Shown here: positions 32,699 through 40,888 of the stretch, in pieces
Layout: each line of letters begins with the position of its first letter
Numbering within the stretch: position 1 is the first letter of the stretch
NCBI GenBank assembly: GCA_003602515.1
Contig: QQSB01000005.1
Coordinates: 35,129-83,941, forward strand
Length of the DNA: 48,813 bases
Source of the DNA: Candidatus Poseidoniales archaeon
Lineage (GTDB): Archaea; Thermoplasmatota; Poseidoniia; Poseidoniales; Thalassarchaeaceae
Direction: 5' to 3'
Position numbers and translations under genes: made by a program
The notes under the pieces: model-generated
Told to the model about the DNA's origin: nothing
Database searches by the model: none
The model's input: the letters and a program-made list of their open reading frames with translations, nothing else

Positions 32699-35227
32699 CT
32701 ATCTACCCATTACTGCTCTGTGAACTGAATTCTGAACTTCTTTCATCCTTCCTACAGCCCCAAGGTCTCTGAACAGGGAAAGCGACCTCTGCAGATAATC
32801 CATCCTCTGGGAGCGATCAGACTCAACTTCACCTAGTCTTGCTAGTAATTCTCCTTGCAGCATACGGAAGTCGTTTGATTCTGCGACTGCTAAACCATTG
32901 AGATAATGCTCTGCAGCCTCCTCTCTACGACCTGCATCGATTAGGACCTGTCCGAGCAGCATCTCTACCTCCACAGTACTTTGGGGGTCGTTTTGATCGG
33001 AGAGAGTCTCGAGTGCTCCCGAGTAGTGGAATAGTGCAAGTTCGTTATCTGATATCTTTGCATAGTACCTCCCTAGGACGGCTCGTGATCGGGCATGGAG
33101 GAAATCTTGATTGGAATCTCTAGTATCCTCATAGGCAAAAATGGCGTGCTCCCTTGCCCTGTCCAACTCCCCCATTTCTATGAAGGCCGACGCTAGTCTA
33201 ATTCTGGCTTCATTCAAAACAGGGTCTTTCTCCTTCTCCAGGAGTTCCTCGACATTCCCATACACCTCTAGTGCTCTACGGGAATCTCTCCTTCGACGGA
33301 ATATATGCCCCATGTTGTTGTAGCTTCTTGCTGCTCCGACAGCGTCCCTGATGCCAATCTGGATCTCCAGTGCCTTCCTGTGAAGTTCGAGTGCATCGTC
33401 CATTGCCCCCCTCTTTACTGCTATATCTGCCCTAGCAGATAGAAGACGCGCGAGCTCGTGACTAGGGGCGCCCCCTCCAATATGTTTTGAAGCGGCATCG
33501 TATTCTTCTTCGGCCTGATCCCACCTCCCCTGGATAGTCAGAATGTCACCCTTTAGTTCCCTAATTAGGCCTCTACTTTTAGAGTCAAAATCACTGCTTT
33601 CGAGAGAGTTTAGGATTGATAGTAATTCTGTGTGACCAGTGCTAACCAAGCCATGTCCCTCTGAAATTAAGACCTCGGCGATACCATCTTCGTCACCTGT
33701 ATGGCTAAGGTGATAGATGAATTCAATTCGATCTGTAGCATCGTCCTTCTTCTCCCTATACCAATTGACAGCGGCCAAATGGAGGGAGTTCCTCATCTCC
33801 TCGTCCATCGATCTTAACAAGAATTCACGAACTAAGTCGTGGACATCAAAGTTATCAGCATCGGATTGGCGAGCCAGTCCCTTCTCGACTAAGTCGTCTA
33901 GCAGGTCTACGCTACCCTCTACTTGATGGATAGCTTGCACTGGGATGGGTTCACGGAATACTGCAATGGCCCCCAATAGGCGTTTCTCTGGACCTGAGAG
34001 TCGGCTAAATATCTCCTTTTCAACAAATGCCTCTAGTGTGGCATGGAATGTCTCGGCAACGTTCCCCCTGTTAATCAACTCTAGAATCAGTGGGTGCCCT
34101 CGAGATAGTGAATAAATGTGAGTAAACTGATCTGAGTCCATTTTTGGCATTGCCGTCAGGATCTGTCTACTAGAGTCAGCATCCAAACCCTGAAGTGGCA
34201 TTACCAGGGTAACGATATTGCCCGACTGGTCAGATTCTGGGACTACCATCCTGAATGATCGGGAGAACATCACCAGGCCAACTTCCTTCAGAGTATTAAT
34301 ACTCAATGTGAGTTCTCTAAGAATTGAGTAAAGTGTTTCATCGCCGACCTTGTGCAAATCGTCTATTACAATCAGAGATGGCGCCTCAGACAAACCAGTA
34401 GCGATCAGGTTTACGGCCATTTTTGTTTGTGGTACAGGAGATGAGGCAAGATAGTCAGAAAGATCGTTATTTCCCACTGCGGAGAGCCATTCTGCGCACG
34501 CCTCTAGGAATGCTCGAGAACCTTCCCAATCCTGACATCGATGATAGAGAAGATTCCTCCGATGAGTGAATCTATCGAGGATTTTGGTGGAAAGGGAGGT
34601 CTTTCCGATTCCAGCTATCCCCGGGACGAGGATAGAAGCTGACTTGGCTTCCAGTAGATTTGCCATCACATCTAGTTCCTTTTCACGACCGTAGAATCTT
34701 CTAGTTCGGGGGAGGTCGTTTAGGTACGATACTAACTGCTTCTCAATGTGTTTCGAAAGATCTCTTTCTACCAAATCTGGAGTCAGTCCCGATAGATCGA
34801 TAGTTCCTGAATCATCCATATATCGCAACATGTCGACATGCCTTAGAGGTAAATCCGTGGTCTCGATTGCTTCTGCCAGAGATGTGTTTTCAGAGCGACC
34901 ATCGGAGAAAACTACCCTTACCTTTGTCTCTGAAACCCTTGCCCAAATCTCGTCTGCAACCTTGGCCCCCTCATCAGTCAGAAAATAGGCCTTCCTTTTC
35001 CTAGATACTCCGGTTACGTGTGCCTGTCTCTCGATAAGATGCCCGGACTCCTTCATTCCGGAAATTGCTCGGGGAACATTGGAGCGAGCGATTGACACGG
35101 CATTGGCGATTCCCATTTGAGATAACGCAAATGGGACCTCGACCTTTTCACTGTGGTCTAAGTAATCACTAAGATGAAGGAAAATCCTCTCTTGGACTCC
35201 AGGTCGTGATGAAGCACTCGATGCCAT
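32699..35227 (-). CDS. STAND-class ATPase: winged-helix N-terminus, NTPase, TPR C-terminus
   Basis: The protein has 842 residues. Residues about 10-95 form a MarR-like winged helix (IANAVSIARSNVPRAISGMKESGHLIERQ with the wing KRKAYFLTDEG). The NTPase core has Walker A GIAGIGKTSL (about 202), Walker B SLIVIDDLHK (about 283) and the GHPLILELI (GxP) motif that marks STAND proteins. From about 500 to 830 a series of TPR-like helical pairs follows (ARSYNNMGHIFRRRRDSRRALEVYGNVEELL). The layout resembles MalT-type signal-responsive regulators, with the DNA-binding domain at the N-terminus. Start ATG 35227 (track: 35314) is supported by a TATA box centred 27 nt upstream, so it is leaderless. The ligand is unknown; its neighbours are surface proteins. 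Confidence 0.85.
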   Translation of the reverse strand: MASSASSRPGVQERIFLHLSDYLDHSEKVEVPFALSQMGIANAVSIARSNVPRAISGMKESGHLIERQAHVTGVSRKRKAYFLTDEGAKVADEIWARVSETKVRVVFSDGRSENTSLAEAIETTDLPLRHVDMLRYMDDSGTIDLSGLTPDLVERDLSKHIEKQLVSYLNDLPRTRRFYGREKELDVMANLLEAKSASILVPGIAGIGKTSLSTKILDRFTHRRNLLYHRCQDWEGSRAFLEACAEWLSAVGNNDLSDYLASSPVPQTKMAVNLIATGLSEAPSLIVIDDLHKVGDETLYSILRELTLSINTLKEVGLVMFSRSFRMVVPESDQSGNIVTLVMPLQGLDADSSRQILTAMPKMDSDQFTHIYSLSRGHPLILELINRGNVAETFHATLEAFVEKEIFSRLSGPEKRLLGAIAVFREPIPVQAIHQVEGSVDLLDDLVEKGLARQSDADNFDVHDLVREFLLRSMDEEMRNSLHLAAVNWYREKKDDATDRIEFIYHLSHTGDEDGIAEVLISEGHGLVSTGHTELLSILNSLESSDFDSKSRGLIRELKGDILTIQGRWDQAEEEYDAASKHIGGGAPSHELARLLSARADIAVKRGAMDDALELHRKALEIQIGIRDAVGAARSYNNMGHIFRRRRDSRRALEVYGNVEELLEKEKDPVLNEARIRLASAFIEMGELDRAREHAIFAYEDTRDSNQDFLHARSRAVLGRYYAKISDNELALFHYSGALETLSDQNDPQSTVEVEMLLGQVLIDAGRREEAAEHYLNGLAVAESNDFRMLQGELLARLGEVESDRSQRMDYLQRSLSLFRDLGAVGRMKEVQNSVHRAVMGR

Positions 35228-35248
35228 ATACCCAACACTAATCTCACT

Positions 35249-35260
35249 CAATATACAAAT
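35249..35260 (-). promoter_or_regulatory. TATA box for the STAND ATPase gene (leaderless start)
   Basis: The minus strand reads ATTTGTATATTG, centred about 27 nt before ATG 35227, with no Shine-Dalgarno in between. Spacing and sequence fit a classical archaeal promoter and decide the start codon of this gene. Confidence 0.55.
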
Positions 35261-35286
35261 GTTAGTAGAACTTGGAATGTTAATTA

Positions 35287-38200
35287 TCATTGGAAATCGG
35301 GATCTGGGACCCATTCCTCAGAAGATGAATCCCATAGCCAACCCGGATGATCATCATACCTCTCTAGTTTGCTCTCACCTTCCCCTTCACCGTAGTCCAT
35401 GGGAATTTGTGCCGGGGTTTTGTACTCGCCATCTTCTTCATCGATCTCAATTCCTATGAAGCCGGTGAAGTAAGCAAGAGCAACTAGGGCTAGGATAGCG
35501 GCAATAGAAGCCCCTACAATCGAAGCCCAATTAGTTGAGGATGGGGTTGGCTCTCCCTTGCTAATTGCCCCTACCTCTGTGGTTTGTCCTGCGTAGGTGA
35601 ATTCCGGAATCGATGAGTCCCCCTTTATTCTAGAGGCGGGAATTCCCAACTCCCATGAGCCATCTTCAGAGACGATTGTGTTATTGACGGGGTTTCCGCC
35701 TATCAAAACGGATACTTGCTTTCCAGGAAGTCCGATACCGGAATATATTGCCATTTGTTCTTCTCCTACCCAAGACTGATCTGGCTCCTGAATCGTGAAT
35801 TGTAGAGGGACGATTCTGAAGGTGACCGGATCTGAGTTGACTCTTGAGTCCCATGCATCGGTAGCAATGAAAATCACATTGTTCAGAGTCCATGACTCCA
35901 TGTCATCGTCGAAAAACAACATGTCTGCAGGGTCGTAACGAGCAATTCCGTCTGTTCCGACGCCAACGACAAGAGGGTGTCTGTCGTCTGAGTCGATCGA
36001 TGTGTCATTGTAAACGGAGATGAATTGAATATCGCTATCTGCGTCTGAGAAATACTCCTTCAGGTCTATCTCTGCTGTGGTGCACTTGTCAACAGAGTTG
36101 GATTCTGAGTCACAATAAAGTGTGATTTCACTTTGCCAACCAGATGAGTCGAATTCGGGCTGATTATTACCTGCATTTGGTGGGTTGTCTGCAATGATCG
36201 TTACTTCGGACCAGCTACTGTAGTCAATACCGTCATAAGATCGGAATCGTAGAAGATATTCCGCGTCATGACGAAGTTGCGTGGTATCCCAATCCATCTC
36301 CCAGATACCATCTTCGGAAAATTCACTGGTACTCGTTTCGAAAACTGAGACGTAGTCATTTGAAACGTCCTTTACTTCCAGGTCTACCCTCGTAACCCCA
36401 CCGTCAAAGTCCCTAGCCACTCCCGATAGCTTGGTGTCCAAGGATGATGATATCCTTGTTCCTGAAACTGGCTGATTGACACTAATTGTAGGTTGACTAT
36501 TCCTATTGTCTATTGTGAGTGTTAGTATCACTGGCTGGCACTCGTCCACATCCCCATTGCAGAAGTCTGAATCTGAAGCCCAGATTGTGAACGTGTATGT
36601 CGTCAATTCCCTGGGCCTGGTGCTGAAGTCCCATACCCAATCCCAAGTTCCATCTACATTTGTTTCAACGGGACTGGTAACTTGGTAGTTTGGCCCAGAA
36701 ATCTGCATGTATACCAGGCCTATGTCACTATTGCAATTGTCTGGACAGCCATATGGGTCCTGTGAATAGCCATCGAAAACCACAGATCCCTCATCGTGGG
36801 ATGAGAATGAGCTCGGAGTAGTTACGAATATGCTAGGGGCTTGAGTATTGAGTTTGATTGATCGCGAAACAACGGGGCTGTAGTCTATACCATCAAATGC
36901 CCTGAATTCGAACGTATAATCGCCCTCGCCTGCAAGTCCTGTCATGTCGAAATTGTAGTACCAGGAACTGAAGGGCCTGTTGAATCGTGTGACCTCGCCC
37001 TCATCCGCACCGCTTGTATCAATTGCGTATTCGGCATCCTCCCAAGAGCCGGTGAATGGATTTCTAACCTGTATAGCATGAACGTAACCCCCCTGGTCCC
37101 ATTGGGCTCTTTCATCGGTTAGGTAACTGTTCGCCAACGTACCATCATGAGCGCTTCCAGTGATGTTGACAACTCTTCTGAATGAGTGCCCGTCATTCTC
37201 GGTAACTCTCACTGTTGGGGCTTCGTTCTCAAGATGTGCGGTCTCCTCCAGAGAGTTCTCCTCAAGAGTGAATTGACCCGAGTAATATCCATATCCAAAT
37301 CTGTACGCAGTATATCTGTAAAGTGACATTTCCCGAGTTCCTGCGGAATAATCACAACTGGAATCTGCAGTATCTATGTCGAGATCGCCATCGTTGTCTA
37401 TGCCGTCCGAACAAGAGTCCTCGTACTCATCATCCGCGAATCCATCTGGATTATCCCCTCCTCCTAGTCCCCTGAAGTCTAGGTGAAAGTTGGATGGTAG
37501 GGCTACCCAAGGAGTAAAGCCATCACCACCGGTGTTTACGCGATACAGATCGTTTCCTAGAGCATCCTCTACAATGACCAAAGCATCGCTTACCTTTTCA
37601 CCGCCGATTAGTGTCTGGAATCTAACTAGTTCGGCTCTGCTGACCTGTACTGCGAAGTGAGTTGGTTGTGTTGCAATCTTGACCTTTGACAAGTCCAAGT
37701 TCGTCAAGTCTGCAAATGTGAACACTGTTGAGTTGTTGTCCATACTGACGCCCAATGGGAAGTTCCTCGGCGTCATGTTCTGGCAATTGTTGCAGTCCTT
37801 CACCGGAGTTGGGATAATCGCCCCCTGGAATTCGTTGTCTGTCCATGCCTCCTGATCCGGCCACGATAGCCTGACGGGGAATTCTCCACTGGGTGGAGAT
37901 GGTATATACTCTGATTGGGCAGTGACCGAGCTCTTTGTCACGTTGTACACTGTCTCGACCTGGTTCCAGTCGTTTTCAGAGAAGTACGCTAGTGAACCGA
38001 ATTGCTGTGAACCTGCATAACCACTGTCGTAATTCTTGATCACAGCACCGGTCTTTTGCACGTCGAATGAGTTCCTTTGAATATCCAGAAGAGAGCCTAC
38101 GGCTCGAATCCCATCGGCCGTACCTCCTGCAGTGATGATGTTGTCATACATGGTCACCCCAGTGACATATGCATGCACTACGGGGCAAGAAAACTCCCCC

Positions 38201-39549
38201 CCCCAATTGGTTTCACTGCCACAGGTCCCAGTACCGTCATAGGAGATTGAGTTGTTTGCCAGGTATAGCCTAGATGCTGCTTGGATGGCGTATGAGTACA
38301 TCCCCGCAACCACTGGGGTCAAGGTGGTGTCGAAAATCGAGTTGTTCTCGGCAATGACGTCATAGGATCCACCCAGCCACAAACCAAAGTATCCCCCTAT
38401 TGGTCCGATTTCGTTTTCGTGGATATGGGCCTCGCTATTGTAGACGACTACACCAGAACCTTCCCCCGCGCCGCCGATATCGTTTTCTATCAATGACACC
38501 AGTGCACCGGCTGCTGCATAAACTCCCGCACCCTCAACCGTGGTTATTTCGTTGTCCGAGATTTGGAAGTCGAACGAGGTCCCTCCTACTGCCTTCTTTC
38601 CATTCAGATCGATACCATTGCAGTTCACATTTATCTGCGTGTTTGTCACGCTTCCTGCTGATGTGTAAAGTCCAATTCCAAAATCTCCTGACGAGATTTC
38701 GGCGTTATCTATCTCGATAAATGAGTCCTCGGCCCAGATTGTGGCCCGCCCGCCGTCCCTATTCCCGCACCCATTGTCGGTCCCGATGAGTGAAATATCG
38801 GAAAGCGCGAATGGGCTCACTGAGGATCCTGATGAATAAATCTGTAGTGCTGCTCCAACGATGCTCGTGCTCGCATCGGTCCCTACAACGAATTCACCGC
38901 CATTGAAGGTTGGTTGAGCAAGGTTGGTTGTCAGGACGCTGGAGGTGTTTATCTGGGTGAAAGAAAGTTCGGTAAGTGTGGGGCTAGCACCGTCTAGGAC
39001 AAGTGCGCCGTATCTGAATTCGCCTACTGCTGAGACATATTGGGGGATTCCCCATGCACTGTCGAACGTGACATATCTGAGACCGGTTTCAGAGAGATCT
39101 ATCGAACTTCTCATGAGTACTCCCTCGCTGCATGAAGGGTCATCTATCCAAATCTCTTGATTGCCAGAGCTCATCCCGTAGCATTCCCCGATTGCACTCG
39201 AATTTGTGGGTTCACTCCACCTGAGGGTAATTCGCATTGCGGGGCCTGCGTTTGAAGAAGCACCACAAGAAGACACTCCGGCGCACAGGCTTCCTCTTAC
39301 GTCTAGATGAGTGCCATTTGGGAACTCTATGGTTGCTCCGGGATTAATGATTAATTTGGCACCAGGAGCAATCGTCACATCTCCGGTCAGAGTGTGCACG
39401 CCGGCCCAAGTCTCAGTACCGGTAATTGTCCCCGTAGTAGTCTCATTTGAAGCGGATACAGTACCTGCGGGCAAGGCCAATGAAAGTAAAATGCTCAACA
39501 AGAATAGTCCTGTTAATGAGAATGACCGCAATTTTTCTTCCCGCGCCAT
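35287..39549 (-). CDS. Anchored surface protein: parallel beta-helix, Ig-like domains, TM and short cytosolic tail
   Basis: The protein has 1420 residues, with a signal peptide (about 1-33, ending TVSASN). Residues about 40-560 show the pattern of right-handed beta-helix (pectate-lyase/NosD-like) repeats: IAPGAKLIINPGATIEFPNGT at the start, then runs such as NEIGPIGGYFGLWLGG and NSIFDTTLTPVVAG. At about 710-730 lies a CSDGIDNDGDLDIDTADSSC motif, a known Asp-rich calcium-type unit. Several Ig-like domains follow, two with a paired Cys pattern (CPDNC, CNGDVDEC). A TM segment (about 1341-1361) precedes a 58-residue acidic tail ending HPGWLWDSSSEEWVPDPDF. It may bind polysaccharide or act in adhesion. 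A TATA-like GTTAAATTG at -27 supports the leaderless ATG 39549. Confidence 0.8.
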   Translation of the reverse strand: MAREEKLRSFSLTGLFLLSILLSLALPAGTVSASNETTTGTITGTETWAGVHTLTGDVTIAPGAKLIINPGATIEFPNGTHLDVRGSLCAGVSSCGASSNAGPAMRITLRWSEPTNSSAIGECYGMSSGNQEIWIDDPSCSEGVLMRSSIDLSETGLRYVTFDSAWGIPQYVSAVGEFRYGALVLDGASPTLTELSFTQINTSSVLTTNLAQPTFNGGEFVVGTDASTSIVGAALQIYSSGSSVSPFALSDISLIGTDNGCGNRDGGRATIWAEDSFIEIDNAEISSGDFGIGLYTSAGSVTNTQINVNCNGIDLNGKKAVGGTSFDFQISDNEITTVEGAGVYAAAGALVSLIENDIGGAGEGSGVVVYNSEAHIHENEIGPIGGYFGLWLGGSYDVIAENNSIFDTTLTPVVAGMYSYAIQAASRLYLANNSISYDGTGTCGSETNWGGEFSCPVVHAYVTGVTMYDNIITAGGTADGIRAVGSLLDIQRNSFDVQKTGAVIKNYDSGYAGSQQFGSLAYFSENDWNQVETVYNVTKSSVTAQSEYIPSPPSGEFPVRLSWPDQEAWTDNEFQGAIIPTPVKDCNNCQNMTPRNFPLGVSMDNNSTVFTFADLTNLDLSKVKIATQPTHFAVQVSRAELVRFQTLIGGEKVSDALVIVEDALGNDLYRVNTGGDGFTPWVALPSNFHLDFRGLGGGDNPDGFADDEYEDSCSDGIDNDGDLDIDTADSSCDYSAGTREMSLYRYTAYRFGYGYYSGQFTLEENSLEETAHLENEAPTVRVTENDGHSFRRVVNITGSAHDGTLANSYLTDERAQWDQGGYVHAIQVRNPFTGSWEDAEYAIDTSGADEGEVTRFNRPFSSWYYNFDMTGLAGEGDYTFEFRAFDGIDYSPVVSRSIKLNTQAPSIFVTTPSSFSSHDEGSVVFDGYSQDPYGCPDNCNSDIGLVYMQISGPNYQVTSPVETNVDGTWDWVWDFSTRPRELTTYTFTIWASDSDFCNGDVDECQPVILTLTIDNRNSQPTISVNQPVSGTRISSSLDTKLSGVARDFDGGVTRVDLEVKDVSNDYVSVFETSTSEFSEDGIWEMDWDTTQLRHDAEYLLRFRSYDGIDYSSWSEVTIIADNPPNAGNNQPEFDSSGWQSEITLYCDSESNSVDKCTTAEIDLKEYFSDADSDIQFISVYNDTSIDSDDRHPLVVGVGTDGIARYDPADMLFFDDDMESWTLNNVIFIATDAWDSRVNSDPVTFRIVPLQFTIQEPDQSWVGEEQMAIYSGIGLPGKQVSVLIGGNPVNNTIVSEDGSWELGIPASRIKGDSSIPEFTYAGQTTEVGAISKGEPTPSSTNWASIVGASIAAILALVALAYFTGFIGIEIDEEDGEYKTPAQIPMDYGEGEGESKLERYDDHPGWLWDSSSEEWVPDPDFQ

Positions 39550-39570
39550 AATGCATCGGACTACATCTAG

Positions 39571-39580
39571 ACAATTTAAC
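39571..39580 (-). promoter_or_regulatory. TATA-like box for the beta-helix surface protein
   Basis: The minus strand GTTAAATTGT is centred 27 nt upstream of ATG 39549; no Shine-Dalgarno is visible. This separates the gene transcriptionally from the subtilase gene that ends 75 bp upstream. Confidence 0.45.
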
Positions 39581-39624
39581 CATAGGGCAAAGGAGTTTCA
39601 TCGATTATCTGCGAAACATATGTT

Positions 39625-40860
39625 TTATTGGTTTATTCCAAATTCAATTTCTACTTGCCTAGACCATTGTTGAGCATCAAGGAGCCCATATCCTTTCTTC
39701 GGGTCGTGATTATTTATCTGGCTTGATTCGGTCCGTGCCGAGTTTGCAAGGGCGATCTTGACCAAGTCCATTTCATGCTGGTCAATTATTCCGTCCTCGC
39801 CCTCTATCTGACCTTGGTACAAGGAGAGGATCAATGCAAGAGCCCCAGTCACCAATACAGTTGAGTCGCTGGTACCAGTTGAGAATGCATATGGGGGATC
39901 CCTGCCACTGTCTCTGCAAGACCAGAGGTCTACTCCGGGAGCGCTGATCTCTGGTTTCTGATTTGGGAATATTCGTTGCTCGCCTGTTTCTGGATCGTAT
40001 TGTGCACCTTCCGCACTATCAACCCACGGATCGCCATTTCTATCATGCGCCCCGACTGCAATCACGCCAGACAGACTGGCGGGAGAGGAGACGTCGGAAA
40101 GGTTCTGTTGTGGATCGCGATTTCCTGCCGCTGCAATAACGAAAATACCGTCATCTAAAGCCTCTCTGACGGCATCAAGAGTATCAGATGTTGCTGAGAA
40201 ACTGGACCCCGGTGCAGTCCCCAGACTTAGTGAAATAATGTCGGCATCCTGAGAAATTCGGCACCATCTAATCGCTTGTGAAACCATCCGCTCGTTAGCA
40301 GACTTGCCATCTGGCCCTAGAGAAATCGCAATAGAAAGAGAGACTCCCGGTGCGGCTCCAGTGAATGATCCGTTTGCAGCAAGAAGGCCAGCCATCAAAG
40401 TGCCGTGGCTATTCGTTCCAATGTCTCTGACCGGAGAGTCTTTTTCGCTGTAGAAATCACGGAATCCGGATAAGGTTAGATGCGATAGGTCGGGATGGGA
40501 GACATCTATTCCGGTATCAACCATGCAAACTCTGACACCTTCACCAAGGTTTCCAGATTCCTGTAGCTCCCTAATGCCGCTATCCTCGAAGGCCCATTCC
40601 GAATCCAGAACCTCTCCAATAAGTGAGTAAATTGAGGGATATAGGAGTAAGATAGAGGCCACTACTGCCGAGAATCCGACGGCCCCCCAAGGCCACAGGA
40701 ATCTAATTATTGGGCCCGTCAAGAACCTAAGCCCTCTAGCATCTTCATCACTGATTCCGTAAGACTCTCCCGGATAACCAGGCGCATCGCTGTCTACGGC
40801 AGTGAGTAGATTTGGGTCATCGGGCTCAGGCATCAATTCGAGACGCGAGATTCCACGCAT
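39625..40860 (-). CDS. Membrane-bound subtilisin-like (S8) serine protease, compact form
   Basis: The protein has 411 residues. A short cytosolic N-terminus and one membrane segment (about 58-84, WGAVGFSAVVASILLLYPSIY) precede the S8 domain: Asp115 (CMVDTGIDVSHPDL), His152 (NSHGTLMAG), oxyanion Asn247 (AAAGNRDP) and Ser331 (STGTSDSTVLVTGA). All catalytic residues are present, unlike the larger subtilase of this window. It is a signal-anchor protein with the protease outside the cell. Start ATG 40860 is used; the track start at 40947 would overlap the upstream gene and adds 29 residues with no family match. The gene follows the oligosaccharyltransferase fusion by 28 bp and is probably co-transcribed, suggesting work on glycosylated surface proteins. 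Confidence 0.88.
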   Translation of the reverse strand: MRGISRLELMPEPDDPNLLTAVDSDAPGYPGESYGISDEDARGLRFLTGPIIRFLWPWGAVGFSAVVASILLLYPSIYSLIGEVLDSEWAFEDSGIRELQESGNLGEGVRVCMVDTGIDVSHPDLSHLTLSGFRDFYSEKDSPVRDIGTNSHGTLMAGLLAANGSFTGAAPGVSLSIAISLGPDGKSANERMVSQAIRWCRISQDADIISLSLGTAPGSSFSATSDTLDAVREALDDGIFVIAAAGNRDPQQNLSDVSSPASLSGVIAVGAHDRNGDPWVDSAEGAQYDPETGEQRIFPNQKPEISAPGVDLWSCRDSGRDPPYAFSTGTSDSTVLVTGALALILSLYQGQIEGEDGIIDQHEMDLVKIALANSARTESSQINNHDPKKGYGLLDAQQWSRQVEIEFGINQ

Positions 40861-40888
40861 ATTGCTCTCATGTGAGTGGCATTTAGTA

